Assembly: GCF_001278755.1 (NCBI RefSeq)
Contig: NZ_CP012601.1
Location: 248,001 to 312,000 of the forward strand
Direction of reading: 5' to 3'
Source: Bacillus sp. FJAT-22090
Lineage (GTDB): Bacteria > Bacillota > Bacilli > Bacillales_A > Planococcaceae
Length of the DNA: 64,000 nucleotides
Position 1 is the first letter of the stretch; each line of letters starts with the position of its first letter. Of this stretch, positions 1-8,216 are shown piece after piece. A program made the position numbers and the translations under genes. A model generated the notes under the pieces. That model had not been told where the DNA came from, did no database searches, and saw only the letters and a program-made list of their open reading frames with translations.

Positions 1-1227
1 TTTGGACTTGTTGGTAAAGAGCTTTTATCGAGTAAGCCAGAATCATTAGCAATTTGGATACCTTCTTTCGCAAATGAATCGATTTTAGATGCGGATATTG
101 CATACTTGGCAGCAGAGGGAATTGGAATGGGTTCTTTTACATTTGAAGGATATAAAACAACCTCAAATGTACCAGATTATTATTTACCAGCTATTGAGCT
201 TTTAACGCAGGAAGAGTCGGATGAAGTTGTATCATACTTTGAAATCGGTTCTATTTATGCGGATGCTGTTAATGAGGCGAGAATATTAGTGAATACTCCT
301 GGTAATGTTCTTACCTCTACGCAGTTAGGCGAATATGCAAGAGAACTTGGCAATACATATGACTTTGAAACAGAGATCTTAGGTAAAAAAGAAATAGAAG
401 AACTTGGCATGGGTGCACTTCTTGCAGTCAACCAAGGTTCTGTCGAAGAGCCTCGATTAATTGTATTGAAATATCAAGCTACTGAAGAATGGGAAGATGT
501 AGTTGCTTTAGTAGGTAAGGGAATTACATTTGATACGGGTGGTTATTCGATAAAAACAAAAACAGGTATTGTTGGAATGAAAGGCGACATGGGTGGTGCT
601 GCTGCAGTGCTAGGAGCTATGCAAATAATAGGAGAGCTTCGTCCAAATAAGAACGTTATTGCTGTTATTGCTTCCACAGATAATATGATTTCTGGCAATG
701 CGTTCAAACCAGATGATGTGATCACGTCCATGAGTGGTAAAACAATTGAAATTTTAAATACAGATGCTGAGGGTCGATTAGTTTTAGCAGATGCAGTAAC
801 CTATGCAAAACAACAAGGTGCAAATTATATTGTAGATGTGGCGACATTAACAGGCGGTGTAATTACAGCACTTGGGTACGATAAGACAGGTGCACTTACA
901 AACAATGAAGCGTTTTTTGAAACATTTATGGAATCCTCTATTGAAACAGGTGAATTTACATGGAGATTACCATTAACTGAAAATGATAAAAAACGAATTC
1001 GTAAGAGTGATGTAGCAGACTTAAATAATTCACCAGGTGGAGATGGCCATATGATTTTTGGTGGTGGATTTGTAGGAGAGTTTGTAGAGGATACACCATG
1101 GATTCACTTAGATATCGCTGGTACTTCCGATACAAAGTCTGCACATGATCTAGGTCCAAAAGGTGGGACTGGTGTAATGGTTCGTACACTTGCTACATTA
1201 ATTGAGAGAATGGCGGAGGAAGAATAG
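1..1227 (+). CDS. pepA: Leucyl aminopeptidase (M17), 5' end missing
   Basis: The reading frame is open from the first base of the window, so the N-terminus lies outside; 408 codons plus TAG remain. This is the catalytic part of a cytosolic M17 leucyl aminopeptidase, which removes N-terminal residues from peptides with two divalent metals. The metal-ligand motifs are all visible: [10 protein letters not shown] (Lys and Asp), MKGDMGGAA (Asp) and the family signature NTDAEGRL (Asp, Glu and the catalytic Arg). A TTG at position 106 is internal and not a start. The closest B. subtilis counterpart I recall is YuiE. Family assignment is firm; the substrate is inferred from the family. Confidence 0.93.
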   Translation, partial: FGLVGKELLSSKPESLAIWIPSFANESILDADIAYLAAEGIGMGSFTFEGYKTTSNVPDYYLPAIELLTQEESDEVVSYFEIGSIYADAVNEARILVNTPGNVLTSTQLGEYARELGNTYDFETEILGKKEIEELGMGALLAVNQGSVEEPRLIVLKYQATEEWEDVVALVGKGITFDTGGYSIKTKTGIVGMKGDMGGAAAVLGAMQIIGELRPNKNVIAVIASTDNMISGNAFKPDDVITSMSGKTIEILNTDAEGRLVLADAVTYAKQQGANYIVDVATLTGGVITALGYDKTGALTNNEAFFETFMESSIETGEFTWRLPLTENDKKRIRKSDVADLNNSPGGDGHMIFGGGFVGEFVEDTPWIHLDIAGTSDTKSAHDLGPKGGTGVMVRTLATLIERMAEEE

Positions 1228-1286
1228 GCAAAGCACTCAGCCAGGAAAACCCCAAATGCATACACTGAGATGAAAGGAGGAGCAGC

Positions 1287-1493
1287 ATGGTAAGATTTCA
1301 TCGAGGTGGTTTTGGGGGTCCATTTTTTGGTGGCTTTGGAGGTCCATTACTAGGAGGCTTTTTTGGAGGACTACTCGGTTCTTCGCTAGGTTATGGTTTT
1401 GGGGGGTATAGACAGCCTTATTATCCATATCCTTACTATCCATATCCATATTCATATCCGTATTATCCATATCCTTATTATGGTGGTTATTAA
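1287..1493 (+). CDS. Gly/Tyr-rich small protein, function unknown
   Basis: A 68-residue protein with a strong ribosome binding site (AAAGGAGG, 1273-1280) ahead of the ATG. Residues 6-42 are almost all Gly, Phe and Leu (GGFGGPFFGGFGGP), and the last 25 residues are Tyr/Pro repeats of the type YPYPYY ending GGY. The 3' DNA is a run of near-identical tatccatatcc units. It has no catalytic motif or clear transmembrane segment. The composition resembles structural proteins such as spore coat or exosporium components, but that is only a composition-based guess. A long hairpin terminator follows directly, which supports a real, separately transcribed gene. Confidence 0.7.
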   Translation: MVRFHRGGFGGPFFGGFGGPLLGGFFGGLLGSSLGYGFGGYRQPYYPYPYYPYPYSYPYYPYPYYGGY

Positions 1494-1502
1494 TAAAAAA
1501 AT

Positions 1503-1543
1503 AAGCTTTTGCAAACGCAAAGTATTGCGTATTGCAAAAGCTT
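1503..1543. terminator. Bidirectional terminator between the Gly/Tyr-rich gene and mrpG
   Basis: AAGCTTTTGCAA (1503-1514) pairs perfectly with TTGCAAAAGCTT (1532-1543), and an inner ACGCAA/TTGCGT stem extends it. A-rich sequence precedes and T-rich sequence follows, so it can stop transcription from both sides. Confidence 0.85.
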
Positions 1544-1552
1544 TTCTTATTT

Positions 1553-1912
1553 CTATTGATTTTCTCTTCTTTTCTTTACTACTTCTGCAAGATCATCACG
1601 TACTGATTTATCCCATAATTTTATCCCGGATAAATAAGCTGCTCTACCCATCATATGACCACCAACAGGACCTGTTATGAAAAGAAAGACTATTCCAAGT
1701 AGTATACGGGAGTTAAAATGACCTTCATTGAGCCAAAAGTGAAAGAACACACCAAGTAGAATGCTCATAACCCCTAGTGTCGCACTCTTAGAAGCCGCAT
1801 GTGCACGTGAATAGGCGTCGGGAAGCCGTATTAAACCTATAGCAGTAACTAGTATAAAGATTGTTCCGAAAGATATGGTAGCGATTATTAGAATATTAGC
1901 TATTACGGTCAC
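1553..1912 (-). CDS. mrpG: Na+/H+ antiporter subunit MrpG
   Basis: A 119-residue membrane protein of the MnhG/MrpG family and last gene of the mrp operon. It shows three hydrophobic segments and the family region VTAIGLIRLPDAYSRAHAAS near residues 22-41. The start is a GTG that overlaps the end of mrpF by 17 bp, which suggests translational coupling. MrpG is one of the small subunits needed to assemble the hetero-oligomeric Mrp antiporter in the cytoplasmic membrane. Assignment rests on sequence and on the complete seven-gene context. Confidence 0.93.
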   Translation of the reverse strand: MTVIANILIIATISFGTIFILVTAIGLIRLPDAYSRAHAASKSATLGVMSILLGVFFHFWLNEGHFNSRILLGIVFLFITGPVGGHMMGRAAYLSGIKLWDKSVRDDLAEVVKKRRENQ

Positions 1913-2177
1913 GTTGAATGATTACTCCCTTCTCCGTGAATTTAGAAAAAGCAACTGTACCTATGAATGAAAGGATTGCTAAGAGTAATATAACCTCTAA
2001 GAAAAAGCCAGTATCAAAAAGAATGGAAATAAGCCCTATCAATGAAATCAATCCAACTCCAATTGCATCTAATGCGATTACACGGTCTGGTGTAGTCGGC
2101 CCTTTCACTAGGCGATATAAAAAGCCTAAAAGCGATAGACTTATCAAGACAACAATAACCCATAGAAAGGTTGTCAT
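1896..2177 (-). CDS. mrpF: Na+/H+ antiporter subunit MrpF
   Basis: A 93-residue protein with three transmembrane segments. The conserved stretch LVKGPTTPDRVIALDAIGV near residues 23-41 is typical of MnhF/MrpF. Its ATG overlaps the mrpE stop codon by 4 bp, and its 3' end overlaps mrpG. It is a small subunit of the Mrp complex, which exports Na+ (and in some species cholate) in exchange for protons. Confidence 0.93.
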   Translation of the reverse strand: MTTFLWVIVVLISLSLLGFLYRLVKGPTTPDRVIALDAIGVGLISLIGLISILFDTGFFLEVILLLAILSFIGTVAFSKFTEKGVIIQRDRNS

Positions 2178-2653
2178 GATCTGCTCACCTCCAATATTGC
2201 TTTTTCAAACGTATTTTGTATTGATTGGATTGCTTCATCTATATCCTCAAAGTCAAGTGAGTGAATATATAAGGTTTTATTGTCATCCGAAATATCAATT
2301 ACAATCGTTCCTGGTGTTAGTGTAATGAGACTCGATAATAGTGTTATTTCCCAATCCTTTTCAAGAACAGTGGGCATCGCAAAGATTGCAGGTCGTATAG
2401 GCATCTTTGGTTTAATAATTAGCATTAAAACAGAAAAGTTAGATAGCGTTAACTCTTTAAGGAATAATAGAGTAAGTTTAATAACTGCCCAAACTTTGTC
2501 TAAATAGAATCTGGTACTAAATGATTTACGAACCATAAATAACATTAGCAAACCTAAAATATATCCTACGATAAAAGTGGAAGGTTTAAATGACACAGAT
2601 AAGAACATCCACGTTACTGCAATAAATACATTCAACAAAATTTGAAATGGCAT
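2174..2653 (-). CDS. mrpE: Na+/H+ antiporter subunit MrpE
   Basis: A 159-residue MnhE/MrpE protein. Two hydrophobic segments lie near the N-terminus, followed by a cytoplasmic domain with the family motif ITLTPGTIVIDIS near residues 109-121 and a conserved HSLDFED further on. The start ATG shares a base with the mrpD stop codon (TAATG), so the two are probably translationally coupled. In B. subtilis, MrpE is needed for full antiport activity. Confidence 0.93.
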   Translation of the reverse strand: MPFQILLNVFIAVTWMFLSVSFKPSTFIVGYILGLLMLFMVRKSFSTRFYLDKVWAVIKLTLLFLKELTLSNFSVLMLIIKPKMPIRPAIFAMPTVLEKDWEITLLSSLITLTPGTIVIDISDDNKTLYIHSLDFEDIDEAIQSIQNTFEKAILEVSRS

Positions 2654-4143
2654 TATTTCAACCCTCCAAACACAGCATCCGTATAGACGGAAGGATCTAG
2701 TAAAACTGTTGAGGCATCTGTCATAAACGGTACAAGGTATTCGGAACCAACACCATAAAATACTGTTATAGCAACTAAAGTAATTGCCGGAAACAATAAC
2801 TGTCGGTATGTTTTTGGACTAATTGTATGTAATCCAACTTTATCTTCACCCCAGAAAGCATAGATAAAGATTCGGATAGCAGAAAGTAAAACAATTAAGC
2901 TTGATGCAAGAATAAATATACTTTGCCAAATATATTCTCCTTCAAATCCACCTTGTACAACTAGAAGTTTGCCGACAAATCCACTTAATGGAGGGATACC
3001 TGCTAGACCAAATGCTGCTATCAAATAACTCCAGGCCAGTGCTGGATAGCGCTTCATCAGACCACCCATTTTTCTTAAATCGGATGTGCCTGTAATTTTA
3101 ATAATAATCCCAATCAATAAAAACAAGGCACCTTTAATGAGGATGTCATGTATTAAATAAAATACGGAACCAAGCATTCCACTTTCGTTCATAATAGATG
3201 CACCAAACAAGATAACACCTACTGCAATGACAATATTATAAATAATGATTTGTTTCAAATCGAAATATGCTAGAGCGCCAACACATCCTGCAATGATCGT
3301 GATAATTGAAATGACCATGAGTAATTCATGTGTATATCCAATATCAGTTGTAAAGAACAATGTATAGGTACGCATGATAGCATATACGCCTACCTTTGTT
3401 AGTAGTGCTCCAAACAGCGCCAAGACGGGAACAGGTGGAGCAGCGTATGAACCAGGAAGCCAGAAGAATAATGGAAAGATAGCTCCTTTAATACCGAATA
3501 CTATCAAAAATAGTACAGCTATTACTGTTACTATTCCTGATTGTCCTATCTCCGATAGTTTTATAGAAATGTCAGCCATATTAAGTGTTCCAACTACAGA
3601 GTACAAGTAACCAACAGTAATAACAAATAACGAAGAGGAAACGATATTAACTAGTATGTACTTAATAGATTCTCTTAACTGAACTTTTTCCCCACCTAAT
3701 ACGATCAAGACATAGGAGGACATAAGCAATACTTCAAAGAAAACGAACATATTGAAAATATCTCCCGTTGTGAATGCACCATTCACACCTGTCAACATGA
3801 ACATGATCGCTGGATAATAAAAAGCTTTTTCACGATCTTCACCAATGGAAGTGTAGCTATACCATACAACGAAAATAGCGATGAGCAGGGAAGACAGGAC
3901 TAATAAAACCGATATCATATCAGAAACCATTGTGATTCCAAACGGAGGTGCCCAACTACCAAGCGTAACTGTTTGAACACCATCTGTTTTTACTTTTACT
4001 AATAGGACGATAGCTGAAGTTAGTGCCAATAAAAGTCCAATCATTACCGTAATTCGCTGTGCTTTGACTTTTTTCGGGAAAAACAACAAAATGGCTGCAA
4101 AAAGGAACGGGATGAGGACCGGAAATAATAATAAATTAATCAT
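2653..4143 (-). CDS. mrpD: Na+/H+ antiporter subunit MrpD
   Basis: A 496-residue polytopic membrane protein of the proton-conducting membrane transporter family (related to NuoM/NuoN of complex I) with about 14 hydrophobic segments. Typical features are the GIKGAIFPLFFWLPGSYAAP region, with a conserved Lys, and a conserved Glu in the MFVFFEVLLMSSYV helix. Together with MrpA it is thought to form the ion-translocating core of the antiporter. The start overlaps mrpC by 8 bp. Its length matches MrpD of other Bacillales. Confidence 0.95.
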   Translation of the reverse strand: MINLLLFPVLIPFLFAAILLFFPKKVKAQRITVMIGLLLALTSAIVLLVKVKTDGVQTVTLGSWAPPFGITMVSDMISVLLVLSSLLIAIFVVWYSYTSIGEDREKAFYYPAIMFMLTGVNGAFTTGDIFNMFVFFEVLLMSSYVLIVLGGEKVQLRESIKYILVNIVSSSLFVITVGYLYSVVGTLNMADISIKLSEIGQSGIVTVIAVLFLIVFGIKGAIFPLFFWLPGSYAAPPVPVLALFGALLTKVGVYAIMRTYTLFFTTDIGYTHELLMVISIITIIAGCVGALAYFDLKQIIIYNIVIAVGVILFGASIMNESGMLGSVFYLIHDILIKGALFLLIGIIIKITGTSDLRKMGGLMKRYPALAWSYLIAAFGLAGIPPLSGFVGKLLVVQGGFEGEYIWQSIFILASSLIVLLSAIRIFIYAFWGEDKVGLHTISPKTYRQLLFPAITLVAITVFYGVGSEYLVPFMTDASTVLLDPSVYTDAVFGGLK

Positions 4144-4477
4144 TGTCTTCTGTTCCTTTCATTAAATCCATATTGTCTGTACCTAGCTCTTTATAGGTTC
4201 GATAAGCTAATACTAAAGAAAATGCGGTAACACCAAAGCTAATAACGATAGCTGTAAGTATTAATGCTTGGGGAAGTGGATCAACATAATCTGTTACCCC
4301 ATCAGCTAAAACAGGAGCAGCTTTTCCATTTAGCCCGCCCATTGTTATAAGTAAGAGATGTGTTCCATGACTAAGCAAGCCCGTTCCGATAATAATTCGA
4401 AGTAAGCTTCTAGAAAGTATTAAATAAATGGCTGCCATAAATAGAAAGCCGATTAAAATGGACATTAATATTTCCAT
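4136..4477 (-). CDS. mrpC: Na+/H+ antiporter subunit MrpC
   Basis: A 113-residue protein with three transmembrane segments of the NuoK/MnhC family. It includes GTGLLSHGTHLLLITMGGL near residues 31-49 and VDPLPQALILTAIVISFGV near residues 66-84, both typical of MrpC. The start ATG shares a base with the mrpB stop (TAATG). It is a small membrane subunit of the Mrp Na+/H+ antiporter. Confidence 0.95.
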   Translation of the reverse strand: MEILMSILIGFLFMAAIYLILSRSLLRIIIGTGLLSHGTHLLLITMGGLNGKAAPVLADGVTDYVDPLPQALILTAIVISFGVTAFSLVLAYRTYKELGTDNMDLMKGTEDND

Positions 4478-4899
4478 TATTCATCTCCTCCTATCATTTG
4501 AATGATTGTCATTGTTACTCCGACTACAACTAAGTATACGCCTGTATCGAAAAACATTGCTGTATGGATCGACGTTTCACCAAGTAAAGGTAAATTAAAA
4601 TAATCATAGGCATGTGTAAAAAATGGCACATTAAAGAATATAGAACCAGCGGCAGTTGCTAAAGAAATTAATAAGCCGGTTGCAGTAAGAACCGTATAGT
4701 TTATAGGAAGCATCTCTTTTACTGTTTTCAAGTCGAAAGCTAATAATAATAAAACAATAGCACTAGACATCAACAATCCGCCGACAAATCCTCCACCAGG
4801 TGTATAATGTCCTGCAAAAAAGATATGAATGGAGAAGAGAAAAATAATGAAAAATACTACTTTCGTGGTCGTTTGAATAATTAAATCATTCGTTTTCAA
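4477..4899 (-). CDS. mrpB: Na+/H+ antiporter subunit MrpB
   Basis: A 140-residue, four-helix membrane protein of the MnhB family. It includes the conserved FAGHYTPGGGFVGGL loop near residues 28-42 and FFDTGVYLVVVGV near residues 115-127. The predicted start is a TTG that overlaps the mrpA stop (TTGA), with AGGAGA upstream, so translation is probably coupled to mrpA. It is a small subunit of the Mrp antiporter. Confidence 0.93.
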   Translation of the reverse strand: MKTNDLIIQTTTKVVFFIIFLFSIHIFFAGHYTPGGGFVGGLLMSSAIVLLLLAFDLKTVKEMLPINYTVLTATGLLISLATAAGSIFFNVPFFTHAYDYFNLPLLGETSIHTAMFFDTGVYLVVVGVTMTIIQMIGGDE

Positions 4900-7319
4900 C
4901 TTTTTCTATCTCCTTTCTTTTTTGCTAGACGCAGTGTAATCATTCCTATAATTCCTAGAGAAGCAATTGTTAACACACTTATTTCAAATAAAGTATCAAA
5001 TCCACGGTAATCTACTAAAATAACGTTTACGATATTTCCGCCACCAGCTTCTGAGTAAACAGTTTCCTTATAATAATCTGCTATAGAAGGAATAAGCTTT
5101 TGAGAATGAGAAGAGATAGCGATCAATGTAACCATTACACCTACTCCAAGAGCGATAAGGAAGTTTCCAAGTCGGAAACCTCTATCTTCTTTTCCTTTTT
5201 CATGCTTGTCCATTTTAGGCAAATGATAAAATGCCCCTAAAAATAATGCTACTGAAACTGTTTCAATTACTAATTGTGTTAAAGCAAGATCAGGAGCCTT
5301 AAAGATGATGTAGAATAAAGCAACCGTGTATCCTACTGCTCCTAGTGCAATTATCGCTGTAAGTCTTGATTTCGTAACCAAAATTGTAATAGTTCCGACG
5401 ATTAATATAATTGAAATAAGTATCTCAAAGAAACGAATTGGTGCTAAGTTTTCAAAACTAATTACAAATGCATCTTCAAACCACATTGTACCTGCGAGTA
5501 ATAGGATGATCGCAGCAAACATAAAGACAAAATAAGAACGAATAGAACCTGTCATATACATGGATGAAAAGCGATGAGCTCCTCCATCTGCAAGTCGCAT
5601 TATTCCTTCATACATATTGTTTAAAGTGAATTTTGATGGCAACTTTTCGTAAACTGGAGTCCATTTTGGTATGGTTTTATAGAATAAGAAACCAACTAAA
5701 AAGATACCAAGTGTCATGTATAAAGCAGGCGAGTTAAAACCATGCCAAGCTTTTATTGTAAAGCCTACTTCCGCAGGAACTTTGTATGCTAAAGGTTGAA
5801 TAGCAGCTACCGCCGGTTTAATAAACGTAGTACCAATAAAATTTGGAACAAAGAAAATAACTATAACAAGAGTTGCTAGTATACCTGGTGAAACTAGCAT
5901 TCCAATTGGAGCTTCGTGAGCTGCTTTAGGTAATTGTTCCGGTTTATGTTTCCCACGGAATGTATGAAAAACAAAATAAAGACTATAAACAAATGTAAAT
6001 ACACTAGCGATCCATGCGATAATTGGAATCAATATGCCCCAAGTATCGAATGCATACAGGTCGAAATGCTGTAACTCTAAAGTAGCGTCCAAGAACATTT
6101 CCTTGCTTAAAAATCCATTAAAAGGTGGAACTCCTGCCATTGATAAGCTCCCGATTAATGCAATCGTAAAACTGATTGGCATTAAACTCATGAGTCCACC
6201 AAGTTTTCGGATATCTCTTGTACCTGTTTCATGATCAATAATACCTGCAATCATGAATAAGCTCCCTTTAAATGTAGCGTGATTAATTAGATGGAAGATT
6301 GCCGCAAAGGTTGCAAATGTAAATGTAGCAACTAAGTCACCCGTAACATGATAAGCGACAGAACCGATTCCAAGTAAAGACATGATTAGACCAAGTTGAC
6401 TGACAGTTGAAAAAGCAAGTATCGCTTTTAGATCCGTTTGTTTGACAGCAAAGAAGGAACCCCATAATAATGTGATGATACCTACTCCGGTAACAAGCCA
6501 TATCCAAACTTCGGATAGAGCAAAGATCGGAGTAAATCTTGCTACTAAATATAAGCCTGCTTTTACCATCGTAGCAGAATGCAGATACGCACTGACTGGA
6601 GTTGGTGCTTCCATTGCATCAGGTAACCAAATATAAAATGGGAACTGAGCTGACTTTGTAAATGCCCCAAGTAAAACGAGTACAAGTGCCCAAACAAATA
6701 GATCCTGACTAACTAGAGCAGGTGCTTGTTCAATTAGCTCACGAATTGAAAATGTTTCTCCGATAATGCCAAGAATCAAGAAGCCTCCTAGCATCATTAA
6801 TCCACCGAAAACAGTAATCATCATGGATTTAAGAGCACCAAATCGAGAACGATCTTTCGTATACCAATATCCAATAAGAAGAAAAGAAGATATGGACGTT
6901 AATTCCCAAAAGAAATACAAACTTATTAGATGATCTGACTGAACAACTCCGAGCATAGCAGTCATAAACATTAATAAATAAACGTAAAAATTGCCAAGCT
7001 TTTCTTTTTTCTTGTTCATATAAAAGATGGAGTAAAGAACAACAAGTGCTCCTATTCCTGTAATTAACAACGAAAAAAGCAAGCTTAACCCGTCTAAATA
7101 AGAGATAAAGGATATCTCGAGTGACGGTATCCAAGGGAGCTCCTCCATATAAGTGGATCCCTTCATAATAGAAGGTATGTAGGTTGCATAAAAACAAACA
7201 AGTGCAACGGGTACAAGTAATACAAACCAGCCGGTATGTATAGTAGGAACCCTTTTAAATAACAAAGGGATCACAAGTGCAACAATGACGGGTGCGAATA
7301 TTGCAAAAACTAAGGACAA
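4896..7319 (-). CDS. mrpA: Na+/H+ antiporter subunit MrpA
   Basis: The largest Mrp subunit, 807 residues with the TTG start chosen here. An earlier in-frame TTG at 7337 lies just before the AAAGGAGG that serves the start at 7319, so it was rejected. The N-terminal two thirds are NuoL-like, with WELTSISSFLLIGYW and a conserved Lys in AFTKSAQFPFYIWLPDAM. The C-terminal third is an MbhD/MbhE-like extension with FKAPDLALTQLVIETVSVAL. First gene of the seven-gene operon mrpABCDEFG, in which neighbouring genes touch or overlap. A TATAAT at 7370-7365 on the minus strand is a candidate -10; no good -35 is visible. The complex exports Na+ using the proton gradient and is important for alkali and sodium tolerance. 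Confidence 0.95.
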   Translation of the reverse strand: MSLVFAIFAPVIVALVIPLLFKRVPTIHTGWFVLLVPVALVCFYATYIPSIMKGSTYMEELPWIPSLEISFISYLDGLSLLFSLLITGIGALVVLYSIFYMNKKKEKLGNFYVYLLMFMTAMLGVVQSDHLISLYFFWELTSISSFLLIGYWYTKDRSRFGALKSMMITVFGGLMMLGGFLILGIIGETFSIRELIEQAPALVSQDLFVWALVLVLLGAFTKSAQFPFYIWLPDAMEAPTPVSAYLHSATMVKAGLYLVARFTPIFALSEVWIWLVTGVGIITLLWGSFFAVKQTDLKAILAFSTVSQLGLIMSLLGIGSVAYHVTGDLVATFTFATFAAIFHLINHATFKGSLFMIAGIIDHETGTRDIRKLGGLMSLMPISFTIALIGSLSMAGVPPFNGFLSKEMFLDATLELQHFDLYAFDTWGILIPIIAWIASVFTFVYSLYFVFHTFRGKHKPEQLPKAAHEAPIGMLVSPGILATLVIVIFFVPNFIGTTFIKPAVAAIQPLAYKVPAEVGFTIKAWHGFNSPALYMTLGIFLVGFLFYKTIPKWTPVYEKLPSKFTLNNMYEGIMRLADGGAHRFSSMYMTGSIRSYFVFMFAAIILLLAGTMWFEDAFVISFENLAPIRFFEILISIILIVGTITILVTKSRLTAIIALGAVGYTVALFYIIFKAPDLALTQLVIETVSVALFLGAFYHLPKMDKHEKGKEDRGFRLGNFLIALGVGVMVTLIAISSHSQKLIPSIADYYKETVYSEAGGGNIVNVILVDYRGFDTLFEISVLTIASLGIIGMITLRLAKKKGDRKS

Positions 7320-7414
7320 AGGAATCCTCCTTTCCAAGCTATGTATTTAAAATGCATCCCTAAAATTATAACGTAAATGTATAGTAATTGCATTGATGAA
7401 AAATAGATATCTAC

Positions 7415-7444
7415 TTGCAGAATATACCTTTTCTTCGATATGAT
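7415..7444 (+). promoter_or_regulatory. Candidate sigma-A promoter for the YufK-like gene
   Basis: TTGCAG (7415-7420) and TATGAT (7439-7444) are separated by 18 bp, 35 bp ahead of the ATG at 7480. It lies in the divergent mrpA/yufK intergenic region. Confidence 0.5.
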
Positions 7445-7479
7445 ACAAAAGTATGGATACTAGAATAAGAGGAGAAGCT

Positions 7480-8040
7480 ATGAAGAACCCATATGTGTTT
7501 GGATTTTTACCACTCATCACTATTTTGTTATTTAGTTTATCTTTTTCTATTTTTACAATGAACAAAGCGATAGATCTTTTTAAAGTAATTGGTGTTTATA
7601 GTGGGATGAGAGAGTTTTTATCCGATTTGGAATTGAAACTGTTCTTAGTTATTATCCTAGCACTTATTTATTTTATGCTTTTTTCTGCACTTAAGTTGAT
7701 TGCTGAAACAATACATGAGATTGGGATGTTGTTTTTCTCAAAAGATTTAGAAGGTAAGACTATTTCTCAAGCACGTGGTGGATACGTCATTTTTTTTATT
7801 GGATCATTTATTTCAGCAATCGGTTTTCAATCTCTTCAAATATTGCTCATCATTTTTTTAGCTACAGCTTTTGTTTATTTTGTATACGTCATATTCAAAT
7901 TAAGCAGTTCAATGAGCATGATGGGGACGGTAGGGTTAATAATGTTCGAGTTTATGGTATGGAGTCTATTTTTAACATTAGTCATCTATGTGACGATTAA
8001 ACTTTATAATGGAATAGTGGCAAGTTTACCATTTTTATAA
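7480..8040 (+). CDS. yufK: YufK-like integral membrane protein
   Basis: A 186-residue, very hydrophobic protein with five to six transmembrane segments and no catalytic motif. The start was placed at the ATG at 7480 because a good ribosome binding site (AAGAGGAG) lies just ahead; an earlier in-frame ATG at 7453 lacks one. Length and position next to mrp match B. subtilis YufK as I recall it, an uncharacterised membrane protein. The function is unknown. Divergent transcription from mrpA may link its expression to ion stress, but nothing in the sequence proves this. Confidence 0.7.
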   Translation: MKNPYVFGFLPLITILLFSLSFSIFTMNKAIDLFKVIGVYSGMREFLSDLELKLFLVIILALIYFMLFSALKLIAETIHEIGMLFFSKDLEGKTISQARGGYVIFFIGSFISAIGFQSLQILLIIFLATAFVYFVYVIFKLSSSMSMMGTVGLIMFEFMVWSLFLTLVIYVTIKLYNGIVASLPFL

Positions 8041-8102
8041 TTGTCACAAAATCGCTAGTTTATGAGGAATAATTATACATTTAAAGTTACTAAGCGGCAT
8101 AA

Positions 8103-8176
8103 CGAGACCAATTCATTCTTTACCGAGACCAATTGAAGCCAATTGAAAACTAATTAGCAAGAAACCGAGACCAAAT
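8103..8176 (+). repeat. Three short phased direct repeats (CGAGACCAA)
   Basis: CGAGACCAATT occurs at 8103-8113 and 8124-8134, and CGAGACCAAAT at 8166-8176. Start-to-start distances are 21 and 42 bp, about two and four helical turns. They lie between the yufK stop and the following terminator. Confidence 0.6.
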
Positions 8177-8184
8177 AAAAAAAG

Positions 8185-8214
8185 AAGAGTCATCTCCATT
8201 TGGAGATGACTCTT
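8185..8214. terminator. Bidirectional terminator between yufK and pbpD
   Basis: A perfect 14-bp stem AAGAGTCATCTCCA/TGGAGATGACTCTT with a 2-nt loop, with A-rich sequence before and TTTTCT after. It serves both convergent genes. Confidence 0.85.
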
Positions 8215-8216
8215 TT

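Noticed and set aside
7320-7337. MrpA start at the TTG at 7337
   Set aside because: The extra residues would be encoded by the AAAGGAGG ribosome binding site itself; the TTG at 7319 has correct spacing.
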